From Trissonchulus latispiculum (taxonomy: Eukaryota; Nematoda; Enoplea; Enoplida; Ironidae): a DNA stretch of 64,000 nucleotides. Made by a program: the position numbers and the translations under genes. The stretch lies in contig JASAND010008433.1 in assembly GCA_030248195.1 (NCBI GenBank), positions 25,839 to 89,838 of the forward strand, read 5' to 3'. The notes beneath the pieces were generated by a model, which was not told the origin of the DNA, did not search any database, and saw only the letters and a program-made list of their open reading frames with translations. This document shows, piece by piece, positions 32,713 to 44,600 of the stretch (positions are counted from its first letter, which is position 1; every line of letters starts with the position of its first letter).

Positions 32713-34778
32713 CATCAAATTTATTAATGTAATTTCAGTTACAAAGCCTTAAATCGTGCAATGGGGAGAATGCGACAGGCATTCTCCAGTGCCCTGGCAA
32801 ATCTGGCTGCGTAAGACTCAAGGAAAGAATCGGTTGCTGGATTATCCGGAACCATCAGCTAAGTTCACAAATTTCTTCAATTAAGCATATATTAAGTCAT
32901 TTTATAAATTTAACAAAATGGAATGTAGGAATGAAGATCTGTTCTACTGAAGACCAGGGGTAGGCATGGCGAATGAAAAGGTCTTACCGTGTCTCTCGCT
33001 GATGTTCAAACTAATACAACTATGTATAAATGTAAATATTAGCCATCAACTAAGGGCATATGGAAGCCGCTGGTTCAGTAGAAGCTTCAGCTACTATGAG
33101 GTTTATACTGCATTCGCAACCAGCTCAAATTTAATTTTTTCTTTTTCTATCACACAGCTGGTCAGTGGGAGCTGATATGGTTTACGCTACAGGCGCCAGC
33201 TAAACAAGCAAAATAACACTGGTGGAAATAGATAACTTACGGAAACGTTATTCAAAGTTTTCTGCGGCCAGCCGGCAAAAGTTAAGACGATTATAGTAGA
33301 AGAAGAAGAGGTTACACGTTGTACTTAAAACACAAAAGTGAACACTTGAGTTGACTGCGGAGGAATGCAGAGGTACTCCGCTTTCGCAACTCAAAACACA
33401 AAACTTCAAAATTGTCTGTTGCCTGCCGGCAACAAAATTGTTTAGAGTATAGGCATGGTGCAGCGGTGCCAGAAATACCCCCCATAATTGTTCTGTACTT
33501 ATCCGAGATTTTCAAGGAGTTGGCCGGTCAAGGGGGGAAACCCCTTTGAATGGAGCTAACGGGTGTCCACGATGCGGTGAAAGCAGCGTGGCCACTTCTG
33601 CTACGGCAGTAGCCTTGCCTATGCCTCGGGTAATTGCATCTGCAATTATTCAACGCCGGACTATGGACCCTGAGCAAAATGAGTCTGGCGTTACCCCTCA
33701 TCGCGAAAGCAACTGGGGTGTGGCACTAAGGGAAAAAAAAATTATAACTGGTTACGACTTCGTTAATTTGACCAAGACAACAAGGAACTAAATAAAAAAA
33801 TTCCATGCAATCTGGCGAATTTGAAATTTCAAGCTTGGCGAGCCGAGTCGACACACTTTCAAAATTTTTCCGAGCCGAGCCGGGTATGACCGCGAGCCGA
33901 GCCGGAAAAGTCCGGCTCGTCCTCATCTCTACTTTCGGGTGAAACCTAGACTTCCAAACCTGTTGGGCGAATTGGTAATAGGCAAAATTACACAGGGAGC
34001 GACGGCAGCATACTAGATCAGCCGCGATTATTTTTCAAATAGTCTCAACGTTTAGTTTGAATTTTGACAAAGCCAACATTTGTTAAATGACTTGACAGTA
34101 TCCCAAACACTTCTACGGCTGCTCATTCTGTGTTAGCCAACGATAAATATGATTCCTATGCATTTTCTCGCTAACTCAACTAGCAGCGGGAACCTACTTC
34201 AAAACGGGAACAGATAGGCGCACTGCCTTGGACAAGGCGATAGGGACAGTTCGTCTGCCGTAAAAGAAAAGCAAGTCCCAGTCATTTAATGAACTTGGTG
34301 TTGTCCACTTCGGAAGGCTCTGTCATAAACACCGGGAAAACTATTTTTGCAACAGGAAAACAAGAAATTTTTCTAAGACACATAATAAACATTGTGTCTA
34401 GGACGCTCTCTTCACTCTAACCGGACTAGTGAGGGCTTTTTCTGAGTAAAAAATTACTTAAAACAGACACTACACTTTCTAAGAATGTTTACTAAACGAC
34501 ACGAAACATGAACGTTTACAAAACAAAAAAGCGACAACAATACATACAGTACTTAACGAATGCCAAAAATAATAAAACAACTGAACCTCATATATAAATC
34601 CAAGTCTAATATCTCGAAACCGGTGTGGGGCATAGAGAAAAAGAGGCTTTTTTTTTTGGGGGAAAATTTTGAAAAAAAAAAACCTTTCTTTTTCGTAATA
34701 AAATAATATGGGAATATTATTAAAGTAGGTGATGGTGGGCGCAAAAATACGCGGCCGGGCGGGAAGAGTAAAACACAA

Positions 34779-34783
<5 letters not shown>
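32713..34783. other. No gene recognised
   Basis: The open frame at 33546-33791 has no family features and lacks exon signals I can trust. A patch of GAGCCGAGCCGG-type words at 33835-33925 followed by CATCTCTAC looks like the end of a degraded hAT-type MITE. The remainder shows nothing. Confidence 0.45.

Positions 34784-34833
<50 letters not shown>
34784..34833. repeat. (TA)n microsatellite
   Basis: Pure TA dinucleotides directly abut the left arm of the foldback element at 34834. Confidence 0.95.
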
Positions 34834-34834
<1 letters not shown>

Positions 34835-35936
34835 TAGGGGGGAAAATGCCCTCGACGGGCAACCAACTTGGTAGAATAGGGAAAGACTTGAATGTTAAAT
34901 ACACGGTGCATGGTTACAACTGAGATTCTGCTGAAGCGGAAAAATGCCGTTTCTCAGCGACTAAAATGACAGAAACCAGCTTTGTGCGACGAATAGGGAA
35001 TCTACTCGGCGACTAAAATGAAAGAAACCAGCTTTGTGCGCCGAATAGGGAATCTACTCGGCGACTAAAATGAAAGAAACCAGCTTTGTCGCCGAATAGG
35101 GAATTCCCTCCTTCCGCCCTATTCGCGCGAACTTATCGTCTTTCGGGAGGAAATATATAGGTAATTATTCTGTTAGTAACTGCAAACGTAAGCATTGCGC
35201 TCAATATGACATTTGCCGTACCGGTTGCGTGGAGGCTAGGGCAGGGGTGGCGCTAGATTAATTTCTTTTTGAGCTACCTGATCCGTAAATATTTTATGCA
35301 TACAACCGCTAGCAGGACCAACAGAAAGCAACAATAAGTATATATGCAGTTTAAACAATTTGTGGTCGACAGTCCTTGTGCTAAAACATATACAATCAAT
35401 AGCATTTCATTTTATATAATGTTTGATTGTATCAATTCTCGGCAAGATCAGCACAGAGCACACCTATATATATGCTCTCAATGTTTCTGATAGCACATCG
35501 AAGACAGCGTATTTATGTCTGTGAAAACCTTGACTTACGTAAGTGCTTGATAAAACTGTTGTTTTGCATTCTGAAGTAATTCTGCCATTCTGAAGCTCTC
35601 TCATTATTCAGCAAAGCAACACATAGCAGGCTTCAAAGTTCGCGCGAATAGGGCGGAAGGAGGGAATTCCCTATTCGGCGACAAAGCTGGTTTCTTTCAT
35701 TTTAGTCGCCGAGTAGATTCCCTATTCGGCGCACAAAGCTGGTTTCTTTCATTTTAGTCGCCGAGTAGATTCCCTATTCGTCGCACAAAGCTGGTTTCTG
35801 TCATTTTAGTCGCTGAGAAACGGCATTTTTCCGCTTCAGCAGAATCTCAGTTGTAACCATGCACCGTGTATTTAACATTCAAGTCTTTCCCTATTCTACC
35901 AAGTTGGTTGCCCGTCGAGGGCATTTTCCCCCCTAG
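34834..35936. mobile_element. Foldback element with 301-bp inverted arms
   Basis: The left arm 34834-35134 and right arm 35636-35936 are equal in length and appear identical or nearly so by reading. They start CTAGGGGGGAAAATGCCC and enclose a 501-bp unrelated centre (35135-35635). Each arm contains three tandem copies of a ~52-bp word with GACTAAAATGAAAGAAACCA. The left end sits on a (TA)n tract. No ORF is in the centre. Confidence 0.9.
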
Positions 35937-36089
35937 TTTCGCTTATTTTTCCGCTGCAGAGAAAATCATGTCAGAGAAGTTGCATATATACACAATGTAA
36001 GCAAAGCTAGCTACCGCAAACAGGCTGGATGAAAACGTTCTAGTTCAACTGAATGTATTTGCTGAAACGAAAAAATGTCTGTTAATAGC

Positions 36090-36490
36090 CTTTTCAGAAC
36101 TTTATACACGGTGCGTCATCTTAGGCTGGAAGGCCACTGTTCATGGCCTCTACCGAACATTATACACGGACGGAGCGTTATCTTAGGCTGGAAGGCCACT
36201 GTTCATGGCCTTTTCAGAACTTTTTACACGGTGCGTCATCTTACGCTTGAAGGCCACTGTTCATGGCCTCTACAGAACATTATATATACACGGAGCGTTA
36301 TCTTAGGCTGGAAGGCCACTGTTCATGGCCTTTTCAGAACTTTTTACACGGCGCGTCATCTTGGGCTGGAAGGCCACTGTTCATGGCCTCTACAGAACAT
36401 TATACACGGGGCGTTATCTTAGGCTGGAAGGCCACTGTTCATGGCCTTTTCAGAACTTTTTACACGGTGCGTTATCTTAGGCAGGAAGGC
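36090..36490 (+). repeat. ~60-bp minisatellite
   Basis: Six copies of a unit with GGAAGGCCACTGTTCATGGCC, alternating between a CTACAGAACATTATACACGG and a TTTTCAGAACTTTTTACACG form, so the higher-order unit is about 120 bp. The reading frames through it are repeat artefacts. Confidence 0.9.
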
Positions 36491-36542
36491 TATTTTAAAA
36501 GCCAACCAGCACCGTAACCTTGGATATGCAGTTATATATACA

Positions 36543-38254
36543 TGACAAAAGTTGCTCTGCTCATTTTGGGCTTTCATTTAAAACCAAATTTGACATCTTT
36601 TGGAAATTTTGATTTTTGACCAATTAGGACCCCTTGCCAGGGCGCCACAGGTCGCTAGAGACCAATTTGGAGGGGTTCTCCAATGAGATAAAATGTTCGC
36701 CTCACCAAGGGCTTTCATTTGATACCAAACTTGAAAACTTTTCAAAAAATCGATTTTGGACCGGTCCGGACCCTGGTCACGGCGCCACAGGCCGCTGGGA
36801 CCAGTTTGGAGGGGTCCTCCAATGACATAAAATGTTCGCCTCACCAAGGGCTTTCATTTGATACCAAACTTGAAAACTTTTCAAAAAATCGATTTTGGAC
36901 CGGTCCGGACCCTGGTCACGGCGCCACAGGCCGCTGGGTCCACTTTGGAGGGGTTCACCGATGACAAAAAATGTTCGCCTCACCAAGGGCTTTCATTTGA
37001 TAGCAAACTTGGCCACTTTTGGAAAAATCGATTTTTGGCCATTTTGGACCGGTCCGGACCCTGGTCAGGGCGCCACAGGCCGCTGAGTCCACTTTGGAGG
37101 GGTCCTCCAATGACAAAAAATGTTCGCCTCACCAAGGGCTTTCATTTGATACCAGACTTGGCCACTTTTGGAAAAATCGATTTTTGGCCATTTTGGACCG
37201 GTCCGGACCCTGGTCCGGGCGCCACAGACCGCTGGATCCACTTTGGAGGGGTCCTCCAATGACAAAAAATGTTCGCCTCACCAAGGGCTTTCATTTGATA
37301 CCAGACTTGGCCACTTTTGGAAAAATCGATTTTTGGCCATTTTGGACCCGGTCCCCGGTCCGGACCCCTGGCCAGGGCGCCACAGGGGTCCGGGCGAAAC
37401 CTACTATAGCCTATGCTGTAGTGCTCCCGCACCCCACCCCAAACCCCAAATAAGAGAGACCTGCTCACTGTAGATATTTCTGTAGAAGAGGTTAAAGTTG
37501 GAGTTGCGACACGGTAGGGCCCACCACCATCAGGGTGCCCCCCAGCCACATGGATAGGTCCTAGAGCGAAACTAATGGGCCATTTAGATTCACCATATAG
37601 GGGTTCCTATTCGAATACGAAACCTCAGCCGAGCAGCTCTTATGTATAGGGCTGCCTACTCCGTAGGCCCAGACCCCCCTTTTACACGTTAACTTTCGAC
37701 CCCTGGCCATGGCGCCACAGGGCACCGACCGACATCCTATATAGCCTATGTTCATATTCACGTTAGTACCTTCCTACATGCACAACATGAGAGCCCGGCT
37801 TCGCTCGCTCCGTTCTATTTCGAAGCTAATAGATTTTCGGAATTAGTTTTTTTTCGGGGGTCATTTTGGGGGTCCCCACCGGGGGGGTGGGGCCATCTGG
37901 GGGGGTCCGGGAACCGCAGAAAGTAATTTCCCCGGAATTGAGGAACTTTTTGTACAAAAAAAACCTAAAATAGTAGGGTGCTGAAGGGTCTTCCGACCTG
38001 CACCCCTGGGGGAAAAAAAAAAAAGAGGAGAAACGCGACCCGCGCGGGGGGCCAATTTTCATATCTCAAGATCCACCCGGCCGATCCGGCTGAAATTTTC
38101 ACAGCATGTACCCCTGCCCACAGGCTCTTCACACACCAAGTTTCAGCCCGATCGGTCCACTCCTCCGCTGGCCACAGGCCAAACAATGTCCAGATTATAC
38201 ACATTGCGTCAAATTTTCCCTATTCTAGGGGGAGCGCTAACGCGCTCCCCCTAA
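36543..38254 (+). mobile_element. Rolling-circle-like unit A
   Basis: A 1,712-bp unit starts TGACAAAAGTTGCTCTGC and ends with a perfect hairpin, GGGGGAGCG-CTAACG-CGCTCCCCC, followed by TAA, so that the last bases read CTAA. The first half is five to six tandem copies of a 139-148-bp word (TTCGCCTCACCAAGGGCTTT ... GGCGCCACAGG). Internal tandem repeats plus a 3' hairpin and no TIR resemble Helitron- or Helentron-derived non-autonomous elements; that class is inferred. No Rep/helicase ORF is present. Confidence 0.65.
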
Positions 38255-39960
38255 TGACAAAAGTTGCTCTGCTCATTTTGGGCTTTCATTTAAAACCAAA
38301 TTTGACAACTTTTGGAAATTTTGATTTTTGACCAATTAGGACCCCTTGCCAGGGCGCCACAGGTCGCTAGAGACCAGTTTGGAGGGGTCCTCCAATGAGA
38401 TAAAATGTTCGCCTCACCAAGGGCTTTCATTTGATACCAAACTTGAAAACCTTTCAAAAAATTGATTTTGGACCGGTCCGGACCCTGGTCACGGCGCCAC
38501 AGGCCGCTGGGTCCACTTTGGAGGGGTCCTCCGATGACAAAAAATGTTCGCCTCACCAAGGGCTTTCATCTGATACCAAACTTGGCCACTTTTGGAAAAA
38601 TCGATTTTTGGCCATTTTGGACCGGTCCGGACCCTGGTCAGGGCGCCACAGGCCGCTGGGACCAGTTTGGAGGGGCCCTCCAATGAGATAAAATGTTCGC
38701 CTCACTAAGGGCTTTCATTTGATACCAAACTTGAAAACCTTTCAAAAAATCGATTTTGGACCGGTCCGGACCCTGGTCACGGCGCCACAGGCCGCTGGGG
38801 TCACTTTGGAGGGGTCCTCCAATGACAAAAAATGTTCGCCTCACCAAGGGCTTTCATTTGATATCAAACTTGACCACTTTTGGAAAAATCGATTTTTGGC
38901 CATTTTGGACCGGTCCGGACCCTGGCCAGGGCGCCACAGGCCGCTGGGGCCACTTTGGAGGGGTCCTCCAATGACAAAAAATGTTCGCCTCACCACGGGC
39001 TTTCATTTGATACCAAACATGGCCACTTTTGGAAAAATCGATTTTTGGCCATTTTGGCCACGGTCCACGGTCCGGACCCCTGGCCAGGGCGACACAGGGG
39101 TCCGGGCGAAACCTACTATAGCCTATGCTGTAGTGCCCCCGCACCCCACCCCAAACCCCAAGTAAGAGAGACCTGCTCACTGTAGATATTTCTGTAGAAG
39201 AGGTTAAAGTTGGAGTTGCGACACGGTAGGGCCCACCACCATCAGGGTGCCCCCAGCCACATGGATAGGTCCTAGAGCGAAACTAATGGGCCCTTTAGAT
39301 TCACCATATAGGGGTTCCTATTCGAATACGAAACCTCAGCCCAGCAGCTCTTATGTATAAGGCTGCCTACTCCGTAGGCCCAGACCCCCTTTTACACACT
39401 AACTTTTGACCCCTGGCCAGGGCGCCACAGATGACCGACCAACACCAAACTCTCAAATGGAGACCTCCACCCTTGGGCCATGCCACAACCCCAATATGAG
39501 AGCCCAGCTTCGCTCGCTGCGATCTATTTCGAAGTGCAATTATTTTCGGACTTAGTTTTTTTTTCGGGGGTCACCTGGGGGGTCCCCACCGGGGGGGTGA
39601 GGCCATCTGGGGGGGTCCGGGAACCGCGGAAAGTAATTTCCCCGGAATTGGGGCACTTTTTGTACAAGAAAAACCTAAAATAGTATGGCTCTGAAGGGTC
39701 ATCCGACCTGCACCCCTGGGGGAAAAAAAAAGAGGAGAAACGCGACCTGCTCGGGGGGCCAATTTTCATATCTCAAGATCTACCCGGCCGATCCGGCTGA
39801 AATTTTCACAGCACGTACCCCTGCCCACAGGCTCTTCACACACCAAGTTTGAGCCCGATCGGTCCACTCCTCCGCTGGCCCCAGGCCAAACAATGTCCAG
39901 ATTATACACATTGCGTCAAATTTTCCCTATTCTAGGGGGAGCGCTAACGCGCTCCCCCTA

Positions 39961-39961
<1 letters not shown>
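38255..39961 (+). mobile_element. Rolling-circle-like unit B, head-to-tail with unit A
   Basis: It begins with the same TGACAAAAGTTGCTCTGC one base after the CTAA of unit A, follows the same order of blocks, and ends with the same hairpin and CTAA at 39961, before a (TA)n tract. Length 1,707 bp. Differences from unit A are scattered substitutions, small indels and a block at 39430-39480. Confidence 0.68.

Positions 39962-40014
<53 letters not shown>
39962..40014. repeat. (TA)n microsatellite
   Basis: TA repeat with one TGTA interruption, directly after the 3' end of unit B. Confidence 0.95.
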
Positions 40015-40017
<3 letters not shown>

Positions 40018-40822
40018 TTCTAAGTGTTTCTGTAACAAAAAAGAATAGAAAAATAAAGACTACGTGTAGTAATTGTAGTAAAGCCTATTTATAATTATTT
40101 TTTCACAACGATACAAAAATAAAATGAAAGATATCGGTTCGAGATAGAGAAAGCTGAGACGGGAAGTAACCGCAAACGAATGTCCTTTTCAATGCAGCAT
40201 AGTTTTTGCAAAACCACCAAACTGAGAAATTTCAACTTAAATCTTACGAAAGTGTTACAAAAGGTGTAAAATTATGAATTTTTTCCAAATAAATATTGGA
40301 TACAGGTAGAGTCTGTCTATAATCTAAATCGTGGTAACATGCCAACAATGCATTAAATGGCGACATTGTAGAATAATCAGTGGTGTACCAAGAAATGAAT
40401 CTTCAACAGGGTGATGCCTAATTCTAATATTTTGTCGGAGTTCTGGGGGAGATGGACAGCAGAATTAATTTTAAATTGTAGGAATTTTTAAAAAGCCTCT
40501 GCGAAGCAAAATAAGACAAACAAGGAATCATATTAATAGAATAAGAACACAATCATAAGAAAACAGAATAATACATAATACTAAAATAACTGTAGGAGCA
40601 AAAATATGCAGCTGCAAGAGCCCTACTGAATGTTACAACGTTTTGTACTTCAAAATTCAAATTGAAAATTTTTGACCCAAATCTAAAAAAATTTCCAGGG
40701 CGAAAAAAACAAAATTCCGGATTTTGGAAATCGAGGGCTTACCTTCAGCTTTACCGGAAAGGTTATGCTGATAAATAGTCAAAGCTTATTTCTACATTTT
40801 TGGTCGCGTCATACTACCATTA
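40015..40822. other. No gene recognised
   Basis: AT-rich, downstream of the SR-protein gene on its strand. Nothing is identified. Confidence 0.4.
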
Positions 40823-40829
40823 GTCACGC

Positions 40830-41207
40830 CAAGAGTACATACTATAAGAGTATGCCACTAGGCACACTCTGTGTTATCAGAGCATAAACTATGCTCTGCA
40901 CGCTAACGGCCCACCCCCCCCCCCGCAAATCAGACCCTAGTGACCCCCCCGCAAATCAGTACCTAGTCGAAACGGGGGTACGCTCACTCGCTCTATGTTT
41001 ATGTGCTTAAGCTCGAAAACACAAGCAGTGTGTGCGCGAATTTTCTGCCTGCTTCGAGCTTTAGAACACAAACATAGCGCACGAAATGCTTTGAAGTGAT
41101 GGGTCTAATTTGCGGGGGGGGGGTGGGCCGTTAGCGTGCAGAGCATAGTTTTTGCTCTGATAACGTAGAGTGTGCCTAGTGGCACACACTTATATTATGT
41201 ACTCTTG
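40830..41207. mobile_element. CAAGAGT-family MITE, 378 bp, 7-bp TSD
   Basis: The ends are CAAGAGTACATACTATAAGA and its near complement, with arms of ~110 bp. The perfect 7-bp flanks GTCACGC lie at 40823-40829 and 41208-41214. G/C runs and GCAAATC blocks sit inside the arms. It lies about 340 bp past the stop codon of the SR-protein gene, possibly in the 3' UTR. Confidence 0.9.
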
Positions 41208-41542
41208 GTCACGCTAGACGGCCACGCACAAGCAATAATGCAATTCTGCTGTGCTAGTCTTATGAAGCTAAAATTCTCTGAAATCCAAAATAACTTGTTG
41301 CTACTGCTATTACTCTTCAACCTGATGTGCTGAACAAAAGTTTTTGTTACAATGATATTGTACAATGTTACAACTTTTGCTGCAAATCTTTCATTAATAC
41401 ATGATGCTGAGGAGCAGTTAAAACGATAAACAGGAAATTGTATTGTCGGCGTGATTATGTACAAAATCAGTCATACAGTAGTCACAAAGCAAGACTTTCA
41501 GTCCAAACACGTTAGCAACTTTGAAGCCATTTTCCCAAACAT

Positions 41543-41615
41543 TCAAGGCGTCGGAGTACGAGAGCGCTGATACTGGTCCCCCTCTGCATCTGGACGAGGA
41601 GATGCACTCTTGCTT
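41543..41615 (-). CDS. SR protein exon 5 (C-terminus)
   Basis: Acceptor TTGATTGCAG; it reads SKSASPRPDAEG and ends RSRTPTP with TGA at 41543-41545. Confidence 0.85.
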
Positions 41616-44600
41616 CTGCAATCAAGAAAATGTATATAAATCATCACAGAAAAGAACACAGTCCCAAAGTCGCCAGACTCTAACATCTCAACAATATGTT
41701 CATGAGAGGAAATACTTTTACTTTCAAGAACAGAAGAAAGGACATCGATTCTAGTAACAATAGTTTCATTTCTCATAAAGCAGTTCTGTGTCTAAGAGAA
41801 CAGTGCCAGTGCCAAGTGGCATGCTCTTAGTAATTGTGTAATCTTGCTATCACACAATAAAAAGAAATTGATGGCATCTACCACACCCCACAACCACAAA
41901 GAAATCTGCAGTTCAACCTGCGAAAGGGAAGCGCAGCAACAGTACACCGCAACATTACTGTCGCCGATCCGGCGGACTTTCTAAATAGAGAACTAGACTA
42001 AGGATTCTTGCTCAAGGACACAATGCAACGTTATTAAGTTGGGAATCGAACATCGGACTTTTAATCAATAGCTTGGCCACCCGGCGCACGGCCGTGTACC
42101 CATGTAGTTTACAATTTCGGCACCCTACAACCTTAACAAAGAATTGCACACAACATGTTGAATTAAGCAAAAAAAGCGGAGGGCCATAACCATAAACAAT
42201 TGTGCTTAACAAAAGCAAAATTTTTTGCTGTACTGCTACGAATGGAAGGTTATAGAGAATTAGTAATTAGAATAAAGACGCAAGTTGAATCCATGCTGTA
42301 GACAAAAGCAGCCATCTCCAGCAACTCGCAGCTACCCACAGAGTTCGACACACACATATATACCTGTTTTCTGCCGCACCATTGTGAGAGGGAGAGACTG
42401 CGTATTCCCGACCTTCATCACGGGCACGTCGCCTGAAAGAATAATCAAACTAGTTTAGTTAGCAAACGTTCTCAACGTAGTTTGGGGTTTTCCTCCACTG
42501 GTTGGGGTGGGTCACCTCCACTCGACTTCCAGGGTTTTTTCAAAATTTCATCACCTGTGCTATTTAGTGTATCTTTAAGAAAATGTGTTTTAAAAAATGT
42601 TTTTCCGAAATTCACTCTTAGCAGTATTAGCACGTTTTTAACGGTTTTTACTGCATTTATAACTATATATATTTAGCATTTTTGGCGTGCTAAAGAAGAC
42701 GAAGAAAACATATTGCTTGCTTAGTCTTTAAAACAATATTTCAATGTACTGAACGCTAAATATTTACGTTGAAGAGTTTTTTGCGCTAGAATGGAGGGTT
42801 TGAGAGCGGAGCTCCCCCCGGACGTTGAGAAATTTTTGAAAATTGTGAAAATTTTGGTCTGAAAACCTTTGAAATTTTTACCTTTCGACAGTATATATAT
42901 ATTTTGTTCCTGTCATTTCTAGAATTCAAAAACTTAATTTCATTGAATATATACCGATACAGTCCCTAATGGCAGCTAATGATTGCTTAGAATAAAGAAG
43001 GATATGAGCTCAGACCGACCAGAGGATGTGCCATTACCAAAAACGTGTGTATATATAGTCAAGCGGGAAAAAGCCCACTCTACTCGAATATGCGGGAAAA
43101 ACCCACCTTCAGTGTGGGCATACCGGTATGAGCTATATAGGATTTTAATAGCCTATCTTGAAGAGCGTCCAAAATAACCCACGAGGCTGTATTATTGTTC
43201 GCTTCCGCAGCTTCCCTGCAAATATTTTGGGACTTTGAAATTTTCGAAAATTTTGGTGCGTCCAAGTACCGAAATTTGGCAAAGTTTGCCTGGCCACCCC
43301 GACTGGAAAGACCTAGACCCAAGCGGATTGCATGTGTGCGCTTCATGATATATGCCACACACTGCTCTAACCCTTCCGGTGCGACCTGGCGGTGGCCTAG
43401 AGTTGGCGGGAAAAACCCATCGGCGGGAAAAACACATCGGCGGGAAAAACCCATCGGCGGGAAAAACACATCGGCGGGAAAAACCCACTTGCCAAAACTG
43501 AACATTTTTCTAACCATTAGAAGGAAAGGTCAAACTAATACATATATTTGTTTAATAGAGCCTATAGATTAAACTGGCATAAGTTATACCTGGGTTCGTT
43601 CTCTTGTGAGTGCTCCAGGGGGTCGAATTCGGACATGGCGTCATTTCGAGCCAAAATTTCAATCTTGGCCAAAAATGCTTATTTTTTGCATTAAACATTA
43701 AAACGGGCCTAGTTTGGCTCTAAATACACGAAAAACGCGCTTTCTACACTATCGGATGCTTAAACTGCCGAAAATAACAATTTTTAAAATTTCCAAAATT
43801 TGCCCGTTTACGTGCTAAACCACTGTTTTTTTGTGTTTTTTATTGTGTTTTCGCACACTTTTTTTAAAAAAACACACAAAATTTTAAAAAAACACACTAA
43901 AAAGCACAATCACATTTTCTCCTGAAGGAGCGAATTTTTAATAATTTTAAGCCTAATTTTTAAGTTTTTCCAAAAAATTTTGCGCCTTCGGCGCAAATAT
44001 CCTCTATATATCTATGTTTTTACTTCTGTTTGTTTTCGTCTGGGCATTAGTTTTCGTGTAGCCTTCCATTATTCTAAGCAAAGGTGTCATTAGGGACTGT
44101 ATAGGCAAATTATTCTATGAAATTTACGTTTCCAAATTCTGGAAATGACTGGAATAAAATAAACTGTCGAAAAGTAAAAGGTCTGAAGGATTACAGACCA
44201 AAATTTTCACAAATTTCTAAAAAATTCTCAACGTGTGGGGCGCCCCGCCCCCCAGACCCCCCATTGTAGCGCAAAAAAGACGTCTTCAATGCAAATATTT
44301 AACGTTCAAAACATTGAAATATCGTTTATGAAGACTGAGCATACAATATGCTTTGTACTTCTTCTGTAACACGCGAAAAATGCTAAATATAGCTTAAAAT
44401 GCTGTAAAATCCGTTAAAAACGTGTTAATACTGCGAAAAGCGAATTTCAGGAAAAACACAATTTTTTTTAAAAAAACACACATTTTCTTAAAAAAACACA
44501 CTAAAAAGCACAGGTAAAATTTTGAAAAAAAACCCTGTGCTAAACATACAAAAATTTCAAAACACAAAAAACAGTGCTTCTCCCACCCCACTTTTTACAT

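Noticed and set aside
33546..33791. Small protein-coding gene
   Set aside because: The frame has a plausible composition but no family motif, no clear splice sites and no start context; chance remains likely.
36075..39185. Several 100-150-codon frames on both strands
   Set aside because: They follow tandem repeats whose period keeps a frame open; there is no recognisable domain and overlapping frames are equally open.
43397..43495. CRISPR-like array
   Set aside because: Repeats are 17 bp, directly adjacent with no spacers, in an animal intron; a simple minisatellite.
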